A stretch of 64,000 bases of DNA from Pseudoalteromonas atlantica (GCA_007988745.1 BJUT01000001.1:62001-126000); one strand, 5' to 3'; positions 9,152-18,446 are shown, numbered from the stretch's first letter. A program made the numbers and translations. Notes: generated by a model not told the origin, from the sequence alone.

Positions 9152-9609
9152 TGAGTATAAGCATTAACGTACAAACACAGGATTTTTCAGTAGGCGAGCA
9201 ACATGGCGCACTTTGCAGTAATAACAAAAGTGATGGTGCCGTAGTGACGTTTACGGGGCTGGTGCGAGAATTTAGCAGCGGCGATAACGTAATCGCCCTT
9301 GAGCTTGAACACTACCCAGGGATGACTGAGCAACTACTGCAATCGATAGCTGAGCAAGCCCAAACACGCTGGCAACTTGCCCGCATAAGTATTATTCATC
9401 GAGTAGGCTATTTAGCGCTTGGTGAGCAAATTGTATTTGTTGGCGTAACTAGCCGCCACCGCCAAGCCGCGTTTGAAGGCGCACAGTTTATTATGGATTA
9501 CTTAAAAAACCACGCTACGTTTTGGAAAAAAGAGCATTTTAAAGACTCCTCAAACTGGGTTGAGTTTAAACAAAGCGACAAGCAAGCGTTAAACAAGTGG
9601 GAAAAGTAG
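9151..9609 (+). CDS. moaE: molybdopterin synthase catalytic subunit MoaE
   Basis: MoaE transfers sulfur from MoaD into cyclic pyranopterin monophosphate, forming molybdopterin. The 152-residue protein has the VTFTGLVREF start region, the HRVGYLALGEQIVFVGV strand pair, and the RHRQAAFEGAQFIMDYLK and FWKKE segments with the catalytic lysines of the family. It overlaps moaD by one base. It is the last clear Moco gene here; moeA, moeB and mogA must lie elsewhere. Confidence 0.94.
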   Translation: MSISINVQTQDFSVGEQHGALCSNNKSDGAVVTFTGLVREFSSGDNVIALELEHYPGMTEQLLQSIAEQAQTRWQLARISIIHRVGYLALGEQIVFVGVTSRHRQAAFEGAQFIMDYLKNHATFWKKEHFKDSSNWVEFKQSDKQALNKWEK

Positions 9610-9648
9610 GTCTGTGTAAGCCTATATAAATGCGTTTATATAATATTA

Positions 9649-10014
9649 ATGAAAAAATTTATCTCAAAAAGAGAATCAATAGAGTCAGCTTACCTTTGGA
9701 TAGCGGCTCTACTTATTTTTATAATTATGTTAGAGCTATTAACTGGCTGGTCAATTGGGTCCAAAAGCTCTCCGAGTCAATCTTTAAATATTAATCCGGA
9801 GCAGTTTTGGCTGGAAATAAAACTCCAATGCGGTTTTGTTTCATGGGCAATTTTTAGAGCTTTTATTACATTCCCACTTTTTAGAGCGACTTACAATGGT
9901 ATGCTTCGCTTTAGAGAAAAACACAAAACCATAGCAAATATCCTTTTCTATTTACTTACCCCTGTATTTGTAGTGTTTCTTATTTTAACTTTGTTATATA
10001 TTTTTGACTTATAA
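9649..10014 (+). CDS. small membrane protein of unknown function
   Basis: I do not recognise this 121-residue protein. It has a hydrophobic segment near residues 14-34 (AYLWIAALLIFIIMLELLTG), a moderately hydrophobic stretch around residues 66-85 and a strong one at the C terminus (about 97-120), so two or three membrane spans are likely. Charged residues, mostly basic, lie between them. The coding sequence is visibly more AT-rich than the moa genes around it. It begins 39 bases after moaE with no obvious Shine-Dalgarno sequence. It may be a lineage-specific gene inserted behind the Moco cluster rather than part of the pathway. Confidence 0.6.
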   Translation: MKKFISKRESIESAYLWIAALLIFIIMLELLTGWSIGSKSSPSQSLNINPEQFWLEIKLQCGFVSWAIFRAFITFPLFRATYNGMLRFREKHKTIANILFYLLTPVFVVFLILTLLYIFDL

Positions 10015-10090
10015 TCTTACTTTGTTGATCATCAAGGATGAATGATGAAACTTACGCACTCTTACTTTTAGCTATAATCAAAGGTTTAAG

Positions 10091-10735
10091 ATGAAAATAA
10101 TCTCTACCAACATCTCTAAAATAAAAACGGTTGTGCATAACGGCAAAGAGGTCAAAACAGGTATATTTAAAACACCAACCAATGAGCCGGTTGTTATTGA
10201 AAAGCTAAATATAATAGGTGATGAACAAGCCGATTTAGTCAATCATGGCGGGATGGATAAAGCGGTTTATGCGTTTTCGCACAATCATTACGATTATTGG
10301 AAGCACACCCTTAAAAATGATGATTTAGCAGTCGGTGCCTTTGGCGAAAACTTCACAATTTCAGAACTTGATGAGCAAAATATTCACATAGGCGATCGTA
10401 TTCGTTTAGGTACTGCACTGCTTGAGGTAAGCCAGCCCCGTGTACCGTGCTTTAAATTGGCTATTGCACTTAATAATAAACAAAGCCTAAAACTGTTTAC
10501 TCAGTATTACCACACGGGTGTTTATTTTAGAGTGCTTGAGCAAGGTGTTGCTAAAACGGGCGATGCCGTGACTTTTGAACATAAAGCTGAGCATAACATT
10601 TCGGTTAAAACGATGTTTCAGGCCTTTTTTGATAAACACTACCCAGATTATGAAAACGTATTATTAGCAGCACTTGAACTACCCGAGCTTGCACTTGAGT
10701 GGCAAACTAAAATCAAAAAGAAATTGGGGAGTTAA
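10091..10735 (+). CDS. MOSC domain-containing protein, YiiM-like
   Basis: The 214-residue protein has a MOSC domain in residues of about 20-160, with the GDEQADLVNHGGMDKAVYAF region and the conserved Cys in QPRVPCFKL, which in this family is thought to bind the molybdenum cofactor. The C-terminal third matches the helical extension of the YiiM group, whose E. coli member reduces N-hydroxylated bases. Its position soon after the Moco genes supports a cofactor-dependent enzyme, but the 76-base gap and a TATAAT-like box at about 10073 suggest its own promoter. Confidence 0.85.
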   Translation: MKIISTNISKIKTVVHNGKEVKTGIFKTPTNEPVVIEKLNIIGDEQADLVNHGGMDKAVYAFSHNHYDYWKHTLKNDDLAVGAFGENFTISELDEQNIHIGDRIRLGTALLEVSQPRVPCFKLAIALNNKQSLKLFTQYYHTGVYFRVLEQGVAKTGDAVTFEHKAEHNISVKTMFQAFFDKHYPDYENVLLAALELPELALEWQTKIKKKLGS

Positions 10736-10792
10736 AAGAGCGTTATTAAAGCTGTATTACCTTTAATAAAAGCTCACTTTTAGCTGTATTAT

Positions 10793-11449
10793 TTAGTTTG
10801 TTAAGTGAGCGACCGCTGATATGTATTTGCACACCAATTGGCTTAATGTGTCGTATTGCTGTTTGTTATTTAACGGCTGACTAAAATCACTACTTACCGC
10901 CACTGCGCATGCCCCCGCTGCAAACCAATGTGTTAGGTTGTCTAAATTAATGCCGCCTACGGGCATTAATGGCACATCAGAAAAAGGCCCCGTTAGCGCT
11001 TTAAAGTAATTAATCCCCATACTGCCTGCCGGAAAAACTTTAATAATATCGGCGTTATGCTCTATTGCATTGGCAACATCGGTAGGAGTGAGTGCGCCCA
11101 TTAACACAGGTAAACCATGGCGGTGAGCAAGCTCTACCACGGCTTGATTAGTATTTGGTGTAACTATAAATTGCGCACCGGCATCAATCGCTTGTTGCGC
11201 AAGGGCGGTGTTAATTATTGTGCCAGCGCCAATGAGTGTATTTTTATAAGCAGCGCGTGCTTTTGCTATTTCTTGCTCAAAGCCAGGTGTATTTGAGGTG
11301 ATTTCTAGCGCGTTAATGCCTGCATTGACTAAGCAATTAATTAAGGGGGCTACATCGCTTTGTTGCTTTAAGCGAAGTATAGCAACTAACTTATGTTGCT
11401 TTATTTGGTTGCTTATTTTTATTCTGTTGGCATTTAAAATTTGGCTCAT
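10793..11449 (-). CDS. eda: 2-dehydro-3-deoxyphosphogluconate / 4-hydroxy-2-oxoglutarate aldolase
   Basis: This 218-residue class I aldolase splits KDPG into pyruvate and glyceraldehyde 3-phosphate, the last step of the Entner-Doudoroff route. The sequence shows the LVAILRL start strand, the ALEITSNTPG substrate loop, LIGAGTI, and the Schiff-base lysine in IIKVFPAGSMG. The gene stands alone: edd, zwf and pgl are not next to it, unlike the usual operon. Convergent with the MOSC gene upstream on the map, separated by 57 bases. Confidence 0.93.
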   Translation of the reverse strand: MSQILNANRIKISNQIKQHKLVAILRLKQQSDVAPLINCLVNAGINALEITSNTPGFEQEIAKARAAYKNTLIGAGTIINTALAQQAIDAGAQFIVTPNTNQAVVELAHRHGLPVLMGALTPTDVANAIEHNADIIKVFPAGSMGINYFKALTGPFSDVPLMPVGGINLDNLTHWFAAGACAVAVSSDFSQPLNNKQQYDTLSQLVCKYISAVAHLTN

Positions 11450-11490
11450 AATGTCACTTCACTTTATTTAATCCAGAGTCACACGTGTAA

Positions 11491-11645
11491 CAGCAATCGG
11501 CAATAATACTTAATTATTTTGGTGCTAAACGCGTTAAAAAGCTATCACTTTGATCATTTTGAATAACTAAATAGCGAATTTTTTGTCTAGTTATCAACAC
11601 GCTTTTGCACCCTCAAAATAGCACACTTAACTAAACGAATTGGTA
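11491..11645. repeat. palindromic interspersed repeat, copy A
   Basis: This 155-base stretch matches copies at 20404-20562 and 37083-37244 along its whole length. The right end reads CGAATTGGTA, the inverted form of the ATACCAAT that begins the other copies; the left end is decayed. The core has a CTAAACGCGTTAAAAA block on the left and ATCAACACGC...CTCAAAATAG on the right. It has no coding capacity and looks like a small non-autonomous element or structured repeat. It sits between eda and the metG terminator. Confidence 0.75.
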
Positions 11646-11663
11646 TAAACGTTTTTTTCTCAT

Positions 11664-11694
11664 AAAAAAACCGCTGATATTTCAGCGGTTTTTT
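11664..11694 (-). terminator. intrinsic terminator of metG
   Basis: A 13-base-pair stem, AAAAAACCGCTGA with its exact complement, encloses a TATT loop. A-runs and T-runs on both sides give a U-tract on either strand. It lies 13 bases beyond the metG stop codon. Confidence 0.9.
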
Positions 11695-11706
11695 ATAAGT
11701 AATAAA

Positions 11707-13728
11707 TTACATTACACGCATGCCTGGCTCTGAGCCATCGTCTGGGTTAAGAATGTAAATTTCTTTACCGCCAGGGCCTGCAGCTAATACCATACCCTCT
11801 GACATACCAAAGCGCATTTTACGAGGTTTAAGGTTTGCAACCATTACAGTCAGTTTGCCTTCAATGTCTTCTGGTGCGTAAGCCGATTTAATACCAGCAA
11901 ACACTTGGCGTGTTTCACCGCCTAAATCTAGCGTAAGTTTAAGTAGCTTATCGGCGCCTTCAACATGCTCTGCTTTAGCAATTTTAGCAACGCGTAAGTC
12001 AACTTTTGCAAAGTCATCAAATTCAATTTCATCCGCAATTGGTTCTTTTGCCAGTGGGCTATTAGGGTCAATTGTTACTTTTGATTCTAGGCTTTCTTTT
12101 GATTCTTCAACCATTTTGTTCACTTTATCCATTTCTACACGTTGCATGAGCGGCTTAAATTTATTGATAGGATGTGCAACGAGCGCGTTTTGAACGCCAT
12201 CCCATGCTAAGTCGTCATTTAAAAAGGCTTCTACGTTTGCAGCCATACCTGGTAATACAGGTTTTAAATAGGTAATTAAAACACGGAACAAGTTAAGGCC
12301 AAGCGAACACACTTCGTGCGCTTCTTGCTGTTTTGCTTCATCTTTAATGAGTACCCATGGCGCTGCGGCATCAATAAATTGGTTGGCTTTGTCGGCTAGG
12401 GCCATAATTTCACGAATCGCGCGGCTGTATTCACGGTTTTCATAGTGGGCAGTAATGCTCGGTGCAGCAGCTTGAAATTCTTCAAGTAGTTCTGGCTGCA
12501 TAATTGTGCTACTTAATTTACCGTCAAACTTTTTAGTAATAAAGCCTGCACAGCGGCTTGCTATGTTTACTACTTTACCTACTAGGTCTGAATTTACACG
12601 TTGTGCAAAGTCTTCTAGGTTTAAATCAAGGTCAATAATACCGCTGTTTAATTTAGCTGCGTAGTAATAACGTAAGTACTCTGGGTCTAGGTTATCAAGG
12701 TAAGTACGTGCTTTTATAAACGTACCCTTTGATTTAGACATTTTTTCGCCATTGACGGTTACAAAGCCATGTGCAAACACGTTAGTTGGCTTTCTAAAAT
12801 TAGCGCCCTCTAGCATGGCTGGCCAAAATAAGCTGTGGAAGTAAATAATGTCTTTCCCAATAAAGTGATAAAGCTCAGCATCAGAACCTTCAGCCCAAAA
12901 TGCATCAAAGTCGAGGCCTTTTTCGTCACATAGATTTTTAAAGCTTGCCATGTAGCCAATTGGCGCATCTAGCCATACGTAAAAGTATTTGCCCGGTGCA
13001 TTTGGAATTTCAAAACCAAAGTAAGGCGCATCGCGGCTAATATCCCACTGTTGCAGGCCATCGGTAAACCACTCATCTAACTTATTCGCCATTTCTTGCT
13101 GAATAGAGCCCGAGTGTAGCCACTCTTTAAGCATGCCTTCAAATGCTGGCAGGTCAAAAAAGTAATGCTCTGAATCTTTTAAAATTGGCTCTGCACCTGA
13201 CATTACCGAGCGCGGGTTTATTAATTCGGTTGGGCTGTAAGTTGCGCCACACGAGTCACAGCTATCGCCATTTTGGTTTTCAGACTTACACGTTGGGCAA
13301 GTGCCTGTTACAAAGCGATCTGGTAAAAATATGCCTTTTTCAGGGTCGAATAACTGTGAAATAGTGTGCTTTTTAATATGGCCCGCATCATTAAGGCGGT
13401 TATAAATAAGCTCACTCAGCTCTTTATTTTCTGAGCTGTGGGTGCTGTGGTATTTATCAAACTTGATGTTAAAGTCGGCAAAGTCGCGCTGGCGTTCAAT
13501 GCTTACATTTTTAACCATTTCTTCAGGCGTGATCCCTTGCTTTTGCGCATTAAGCATAATTGGCGTGCCGTGAGCATCGTCGGCGCAAACATAATAAGCT
13601 TCGTGGCCTTGTAGCTTTTGAAAACGTGACCAAATATCAGTTTGAATATATTCCAATAAATGGCCTAAGTGAGTAGGGCCATTTGCATAAGGTAATGCGC
13701 TGGTAATGAGGATCTTTCGCTGCGTCAT
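11707..13728 (-). CDS. metG: methionyl-tRNA synthetase
   Basis: MetG charges tRNA-Met. I choose the ATG at 13728, giving 673 residues starting [17 protein letters not shown]; the frame is open 69 bases further up but that part is not family-like. The HIGH-type motif is THLGHLLEY near residue 20, zinc ligands lie in [18 protein letters not shown], and the KMSKS loop is [11 protein letters not shown]. The C-terminal 110 or so residues form an OB-fold tRNA-binding domain ([11 protein letters not shown]) typical of the dimeric, long form of the enzyme. It is divergent from apbC, the same arrangement as in many gammaproteobacteria. Confidence 0.96.
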   Translation of the reverse strand: MTQRKILITSALPYANGPTHLGHLLEYIQTDIWSRFQKLQGHEAYYVCADDAHGTPIMLNAQKQGITPEEMVKNVSIERQRDFADFNIKFDKYHSTHSSENKELSELIYNRLNDAGHIKKHTISQLFDPEKGIFLPDRFVTGTCPTCKSENQNGDSCDSCGATYSPTELINPRSVMSGAEPILKDSEHYFFDLPAFEGMLKEWLHSGSIQQEMANKLDEWFTDGLQQWDISRDAPYFGFEIPNAPGKYFYVWLDAPIGYMASFKNLCDEKGLDFDAFWAEGSDAELYHFIGKDIIYFHSLFWPAMLEGANFRKPTNVFAHGFVTVNGEKMSKSKGTFIKARTYLDNLDPEYLRYYYAAKLNSGIIDLDLNLEDFAQRVNSDLVGKVVNIASRCAGFITKKFDGKLSSTIMQPELLEEFQAAAPSITAHYENREYSRAIREIMALADKANQFIDAAAPWVLIKDEAKQQEAHEVCSLGLNLFRVLITYLKPVLPGMAANVEAFLNDDLAWDGVQNALVAHPINKFKPLMQRVEMDKVNKMVEESKESLESKVTIDPNSPLAKEPIADEIEFDDFAKVDLRVAKIAKAEHVEGADKLLKLTLDLGGETRQVFAGIKSAYAPEDIEGKLTVMVANLKPRKMRFGMSEGMVLAAGPGGKEIYILNPDDGSEPGMRVM

Positions 13729-13915
13729 AATCATTCCGAATTGAGGATAAACCACCATTTTTACTACAAAAAAGGCGGTTATCATTAATTTATCCATAAG
13801 CTTTGGACTAACGGTACGCGCAGCTTATGGATTTTTGTTAATTGACTGGTGTTAATGCCCTGAATGTTACATAATTCTGTGGCACTTTTCATCAAAGAAA
13901 CGCTATTTAATTGCT

Positions 13916-14992
13916 ATGTTTGGACTGTCGAAACTATTCTCCTCTAAATCGGTGCAAAAACAACCGATTATTACTGCCTTAGCGGCGTATCGAAGCGCGG
14001 CATTTGCCGTAGGTATTGATGAAAGTTTTATTGATACCATTTCGCAAAATGACGATAAATCAATACACATTAAAATAACGCTGCCATTTGCGGCTCAATC
14101 AGAAATGCCGTTAGTTGAGCAGCACGTAAGTGAAAGTATAAATACACCGGTTACCATAGACTCTGTGGTGACTATAAAAGAGCCTGCAAAGTTTAAAGCC
14201 ATTAAACACATTGTGCTGATTGCCTCAGGTAAAGGGGGGGTAGGAAAATCCACTACCGCTGTAAATTTAGCTGGGGCGCTTAAAAGCGAAGGCGCAAAAG
14301 TAGGGATTTTAGATGCTGATATTTATGGGCCATCTATTCCTATGTTATTGGGGCTTGTAGGCGCAGAGCCGCAAACCAAAGATAACAAACTGCTTCAGCC
14401 ATTTGATGCCAACGGCATTAAAGCGCAATCAATCGGCTTTTTAGTGCCAAGTGATGACGCAACGGTATGGCGAGGGCCAATGGCATCGGGAGCGCTCAAC
14501 CAATTATTAAACGAAACTGATTGGGGCGAACTTGATTATTTAATTGTTGATATGCCACCGGGTACGGGCGATATACAGCTAACAATGAGCCAAAAAGTGC
14601 CTGCCAGCGGCACTGTTATTGTGACTACGCCACAAGATTTAGCCCTTGCCGATGCGCAAAAAGGCATTGCAATGTTTAATAAAGTTAACGTACCTGTGCT
14701 TGGGCTTATAGAAAATATGAGTCACTACATTTGTAGCCACTGCGGTGAAGCCAACCATGTATTTGGCAAAGATGGCGCAGAAAAACTTGCCCATAAACAC
14801 GGCGTACCGGTGTTAAGCCATATTCCACTTGCCATAAATATTCGTGAATACTCAGAGCAAGGTAAATTAATCGCCAGCGATACCAGCGCGGCTATTAGCA
14901 ACACATACAGCGCAGCGGCAAGACTGATTGCCAGCACGCTTTTTTATCAGCAGCACCAACACAGTGTTGAGATAGTGATAACGCAGGACTAA
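13916..14992 (+). CDS. apbC: iron-sulfur cluster carrier ATPase ApbC/Mrp
   Basis: This 358-residue P-loop protein of the Mrp/NBP35 family carries iron-sulfur clusters to target enzymes. It has a deviant Walker A motif, GKGGVGKS, at residues 105-112, and the cluster-binding pair Cys273 and Cys276. The first 90 residues correspond to the small MIP18-like domain of the family, here rather diverged. The ATG at 13916 has only a weak ribosome binding site. The gene is divergent from metG and is followed after six bases by dcd, so the two are likely co-transcribed. Confidence 0.93.
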   Translation: MFGLSKLFSSKSVQKQPIITALAAYRSAAFAVGIDESFIDTISQNDDKSIHIKITLPFAAQSEMPLVEQHVSESINTPVTIDSVVTIKEPAKFKAIKHIVLIASGKGGVGKSTTAVNLAGALKSEGAKVGILDADIYGPSIPMLLGLVGAEPQTKDNKLLQPFDANGIKAQSIGFLVPSDDATVWRGPMASGALNQLLNETDWGELDYLIVDMPPGTGDIQLTMSQKVPASGTVIVTTPQDLALADAQKGIAMFNKVNVPVLGLIENMSHYICSHCGEANHVFGKDGAEKLAHKHGVPVLSHIPLAINIREYSEQGKLIASDTSAAISNTYSAAARLIASTLFYQQHQHSVEIVITQD

Positions 14993-14998
14993 GAAAAA

Positions 14999-15586
14999 AT
15001 GAGACTCTCAGATACCCATATTAAAGAATATTTAAGCGATGGCCGCATAGTGATTGAGCCTGCGCCGACTAATGAAATGATTTCGGGTGTGACAGCCGAT
15101 TTGCGTTTAGGGAACAAATTTAGAACCTTTAACGCACATAACGCAGCGTACGTAGATTTAAGTGGCCCTAAAGATCAGTTAAATAAGGCTATGGAATCAA
15201 TAATGAGTGAAGAGATTGAGCTTGCCGACGGCGAAGCTTTCTTTTTACACCCAGGTGAGCTGGCATTGGCCATTACGCATGAAAAAGTAACACTTCCTGC
15301 CGACATAGTAGGCTGGTTAGATGGTCGTTCATCACTTGCCCGCTTAGGTTTGATGGTGCATGTAACAGCGCACAGAATCGACCCAGGTTGGAGCGGCAAT
15401 ATTGTTTTAGAATTTTATAACTCAGGTAAGTTACCACTAGCGCTGCGCCCAATGATGAAAATTGGTGCAATGAGCTTTGAAATGCTTTCAGGACCCTGCG
15501 AAAACCCTTATAACATTCGTAAAGATGCAAAATATAAAGATCAAAGTAGTGCGGTAGCAAGCCGCATTAGCGACGATAACCTATAA
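14999..15586 (+). CDS. dcd: dCTP deaminase
   Basis: Dcd deaminates dCTP to dUTP, the main source of dUMP for thymidylate synthesis in gammaproteobacteria. The length of 195 residues is close to the E. coli enzyme. Conserved parts include [18 protein letters not shown] and [16 protein letters not shown], the latter with the catalytic Glu. It follows apbC closely; the metG-apbC-dcd order is common in related genomes. Confidence 0.95.
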   Translation: MRLSDTHIKEYLSDGRIVIEPAPTNEMISGVTADLRLGNKFRTFNAHNAAYVDLSGPKDQLNKAMESIMSEEIELADGEAFFLHPGELALAITHEKVTLPADIVGWLDGRSSLARLGLMVHVTAHRIDPGWSGNIVLEFYNSGKLPLALRPMMKIGAMSFEMLSGPCENPYNIRKDAKYKDQSSAVASRISDDNL

Positions 15587-15599
15587 CAATATAAAACTA

Positions 15600-15641
15600 T
15601 TAAGCGTTTAAAGGGCTTTTTTTGCTAGCTTAAACGCTTAA
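15600..15641. terminator. 12-bp inverted repeat after dcd, terminator-like
   Basis: Arms TTAAGCGTTTAA (15600-15611) and TTAAACGCTTAA (15630-15641) are exact complements and enclose an 18-base loop that itself contains a run of seven T. It lies between the ends of dcd and the convergent PilJ-like gene. The T-run in the loop rather than after the stem is unusual for a classical terminator. Confidence 0.5.
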
Positions 15642-15678
15642 TAATTTATGCCAATGTGCATTATTGCTTACACTGATA

Positions 15679-16338
15679 TTAAATGTGTTTTTTATTTCTG
15701 GCTTTATAAACGAGTAAAAACTCGACTAATATAGATAATAAAATAACTATAATTACAATGCCTTGAATAGTGTGCAGCCTTTTAACCCTGTCAACACTCT
15801 CTTTTTCGTACTGCATAACTACCGTATTAAACGCTTTTAAAAGCGGCTCTTTTGCTAAAGAAAAAAAGCTTTCTTGCACTGTATCTAAATTAAGTGTTTG
15901 TGTTTTTAACTTTAGTACTTCTTCAACTCTATCTGAAAACATACTTAATTTTTTATCGACATTAACAGGCTCTTTAAAATACATTGCTAACAACTCGTTA
16001 GATAGCGGGCTTTCATCGCCTAATACTTGCGCCCCATAATGCTCACTTAATAAGTATTTATGATTATTTTTTAAAGAGTTTAAAGCATTAATGGCCAGTA
16101 ATTTAGAATCCTGCGAGCCATACATTAAGTACTCTAAAGTAAACATGATCACCCGTTGCGAAAGCATTCTTTGTTGACCACTTTCATTTACGAGTTTTCC
16201 AGTATCGGTTTGCGCTTCAATGACTTCATCAAGCATAAAGTGAATACAGATAGATAAAATTGCAATTACAGTTAAGGGAACAATATAAACAAAAGAGATA
16301 GCGCCATGCTTTTTATTTGTAAAATCAGTATTTACCAT
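15679..16338 (-). CDS. orphan PilJ-type (NarX-like) sensor domain protein
   Basis: The 219-residue protein has one transmembrane segment near residues 15-33, a mostly helical exported domain, and a second segment near residues 192-211 followed by a short basic tail (YKARNKKHI). The start of the exported domain reads TGKLVNESGQQRMLSQRV, the P-box-like motif of the PilJ/NarX type sensor domain. No HAMP, kinase or methyl-accepting domain follows, so it must act through a partner or is a remnant. It stands alone between dcd and CLCA_X. Ligand unknown; nitrate is only a guess by analogy. Confidence 0.7.
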   Translation of the reverse strand: MVNTDFTNKKHGAISFVYIVPLTVIAILSICIHFMLDEVIEAQTDTGKLVNESGQQRMLSQRVIMFTLEYLMYGSQDSKLLAINALNSLKNNHKYLLSEHYGAQVLGDESPLSNELLAMYFKEPVNVDKKLSMFSDRVEEVLKLKTQTLNLDTVQESFFSLAKEPLLKAFNTVVMQYEKESVDRVKRLHTIQGIVIIVILLSILVEFLLVYKARNKKHI

Positions 16339-16436
16339 TTAATTGCTACTTAATTTAAAATTATTAATGCTTTAGGATAGGATAGATTAAATATAAGATT
16401 TTTCACGTAATTAAAGTTTACAAGGTAGTTTGTGGC

Positions 16437-17219
16437 TTATTGAGATTTATGAAGTGCATAACCCAGTAGTTCAAAATACTTATTAAGCGCTTCATTTGCC
16501 TTATTAACATGTTGAGCACTTGGGTATATCAAGTTACTGCTTTTTAAGCCACTAACCAAAAAGCTATTTTGAATAGTGCTGTGAGCATCTATACAGGCTT
16601 CAAAGCAGCGTGCTGCAAGCTCCTCAGGCATACTCATATAATGCATGTTTTGCGCTTTATCGAACGTAATGCAGCGTTGTACGTAATTATTGGCGTTTGC
16701 GCCGCTTTCATCTAAAAACACGCTTTGGTAAAACTTATCGAGTGCACTATTTAGCGGATGGGCTAAATTAGGCGTGTTAGCAAGCCACAGCTTTGAAGCA
16801 AAACCAAAGCGAGGTTTTGCATTAAATAAATGCTCGCTTATATGATGATCAAACGCATGAAACCATTCGTGAGCCAATGCGCCACCGCCGGCGTTTTTTG
16901 CTAAAGCAAGGGTTTGTGAAGCTGCGTTATAATGCGCTTGGACGCCTTTTTGACCGCCATGCCCAAAGGCAAAATTTAGTTTGCCGCGCAGGCCAATAGC
17001 TTTGGGCGGTAAATGTAATATTTGAGCAAGGTCGGCGAGGGCATCGTAAATTAAGTTTGCACTAATAAAATGCTCTTCTTTGGTCACCCATTTTCCTACA
17101 ACCATAGATCTAAAGCCAAAGGTGTCTCTAATATCACTAAAGTCAACTTGGTCGTCAAAGCGGTAGTCTGGCCCTTTACGAATGAATCCGCGTTTTAATC
17201 TGTTTGGGTAATTACGCAT
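16437..17219 (-). CDS. CLCA_X family protein with HExxH motif
   Basis: This 260-residue protein has no signal peptide. It holds a clear zinc-peptidase-like motif, HEWFH at residues 117-121, within a GGGALAHEWFHAFDHH stretch. An acidic residue further on could be a third ligand but I cannot assign it. The family (CLCA_X) is found in marine gammaproteobacteria and has no known function. It begins 16 bases downstream of the DTW-domain tRNA modification gene and is likely co-transcribed with it. Confidence 0.75.
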   Translation of the reverse strand: MRNYPNRLKRGFIRKGPDYRFDDQVDFSDIRDTFGFRSMVVGKWVTKEEHFISANLIYDALADLAQILHLPPKAIGLRGKLNFAFGHGGQKGVQAHYNAASQTLALAKNAGGGALAHEWFHAFDHHISEHLFNAKPRFGFASKLWLANTPNLAHPLNSALDKFYQSVFLDESGANANNYVQRCITFDKAQNMHYMSMPEELAARCFEACIDAHSTIQNSFLVSGLKSSNLIYPSAQHVNKANEALNKYFELLGYALHKSQ

Positions 17220-17235
17220 TTACATTTAATGGTGG

Positions 17236-17832
17236 CTAATTTAAGTAACGTGCTTTTACGTGTTCGGGCATGTGTTGGGTTTGTTTTTGTATTAATTCGT
17301 CTAATAAATTGTAAAGCGGGGCAGGGTTTAGCTGCTCTATTAACAACAAACTATGTGCAACGGCCTCAAGCGTAGAAAGACTGTCGGCTCTGGGGGCTTT
17401 TCTAATAGCGTAACGGCTTTGCGGTAACTGCTTAAAGCTCACTGTTTTAAATTTAGTGAGTAGCGGGGTCAGCTGCAAAATTTTATAGGCTTTTTTCCAG
17501 GTGCCATCAATCACGATTAAATGCGTAATGTTACTTAAGGCTTGCTTTGGGTTTGTATCATCTAAGTTGGTGGCGTGCTCATTAGGGTAGAGCAGTACCG
17601 TGGACTTAACAGGTAAAGAGTTGAGCATGGCAAAGTCGGTGTTATTTTCCCCTTTGATTATTTTGCAGTCAGTTAGGCTTAAATTAAGCAATTTTGCCGT
17701 GTTTTTCGCTATTTTTTCTTCACTGGGGTGTTGTAGAATAACCACGCTAACTTTATTTGTTAAACGTTTAATGGCCCCGCATATACAGGTAGAGGGCGTA
17801 AACAAACAGCGTTCACAAACTTGGCGAGTCAT
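17236..17832 (-). CDS. tapT: DTW-domain tRNA-uridine aminocarboxypropyltransferase
   Basis: The 198-residue protein has the DTW-domain signature as DGTW at residues 109-112, an N-terminal set of cysteines (Cys6, Cys9, Cys16, Cys18) expected to bind zinc, and an ILQHPSE motif at residues 33-38. The family transfers an aminocarboxypropyl group from SAM to uridine in tRNA (acp3U47). It is the first gene of a two-gene unit with the HExxH protein. Confidence 0.88.
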   Translation of the reverse strand: MTRQVCERCLFTPSTCICGAIKRLTNKVSVVILQHPSEEKIAKNTAKLLNLSLTDCKIIKGENNTDFAMLNSLPVKSTVLLYPNEHATNLDDTNPKQALSNITHLIVIDGTWKKAYKILQLTPLLTKFKTVSFKQLPQSRYAIRKAPRADSLSTLEAVAHSLLLIEQLNPAPLYNLLDELIQKQTQHMPEHVKARYLN

Positions 17833-17969
17833 TAATTAAACTTTTTATTGCGAGTGTATTTTGATAATTATACATTTATAAAGTAATAAAGTTGGATTTT
17901 TTTACGCATAGATATACAGTAATACTATTAATTATAAAATGACACGGAATGTTTAGAAGGGCTTAAAAT

Positions 17970-18314
17970 ATGACAGAAGTACAAATAGATGAGGCTGCTC
18001 TAGAAAGTATGCATTCGTTACTTGGTGAGCAGTTTAAAGATACACTTGAATTTTGCTGCAGTGAATTTGAGCGCCTTGGTAATGAAGTAATTGCAACCAT
18101 TGGTAACGATAAAGAAGCGGCGATTCGTCATGCCCATAGTTTAAAGTCGAACGCGGCTCAGTTTGGTGCCACGAGTTTATCTGATGTAGCCCGTGATATT
18201 GAGCTTAATCTAAATCAAGATAACTTAGCGCAAGCTGTTACTGCATCTACAGATTTATTGGCGCAAGTAAGTGGTTCGCAGGCCCAATTAAGAGCGTGGG
18301 TAGAGTCTAATTAA
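17970..18314 (+). CDS. Hpt domain phosphotransfer protein
   Basis: The 114-residue protein is a single histidine-phosphotransfer domain, a four-helix bundle that passes phosphate between a hybrid kinase and a response regulator. His56 in HAHSLKSNAAQFGA is the expected phosphorylated residue. It stands alone with no kinase or regulator next to it, so its partners are elsewhere. A weak AAGGGC sequence precedes the ATG. Confidence 0.88.
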   Translation: MTEVQIDEAALESMHSLLGEQFKDTLEFCCSEFERLGNEVIATIGNDKEAAIRHAHSLKSNAAQFGATSLSDVARDIELNLNQDNLAQAVTASTDLLAQVSGSQAQLRAWVESN

Positions 18315-18376
18315 CTTTATTTGTTAACGTGAATTTATTTCAGTATTAAGCAACTAATTACGCTGGCATTTTACGC

Positions 18377-18408
18377 CTTTACTAGGGTAGTCTTAGACTT
18401 TACTAGGG
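18377..18408. promoter_or_regulatory. two 11-base direct repeats, 21 bases apart, upstream of alaA
   Basis: CTTTACTAGGG occurs at 18377-18387 and again at 18398-18408. The start-to-start distance of 21 bases is two helical turns, so a dimeric regulator could bind both on one face of the DNA. The site is about 170 bases before alaA. No regulator is assigned. Confidence 0.35.
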
Positions 18409-18446
18409 CGTGTTTGGCCTCTCGATAATAAATTTGATCACGCATT

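Noticed and set aside
10743..10769. Inverted repeat TTATTAAAG/CTTTAATAA between the MOSC gene and eda
   Set aside because: It is AT-rich with a 9-base loop and no T-run, too weak to call a terminator.
13729..13797. Longer N terminus for metG
   Set aside because: The extra 23 residues are hydrophobic and absent from the family; the ATG at 13728 starts directly at the conserved MTQRKILIT.
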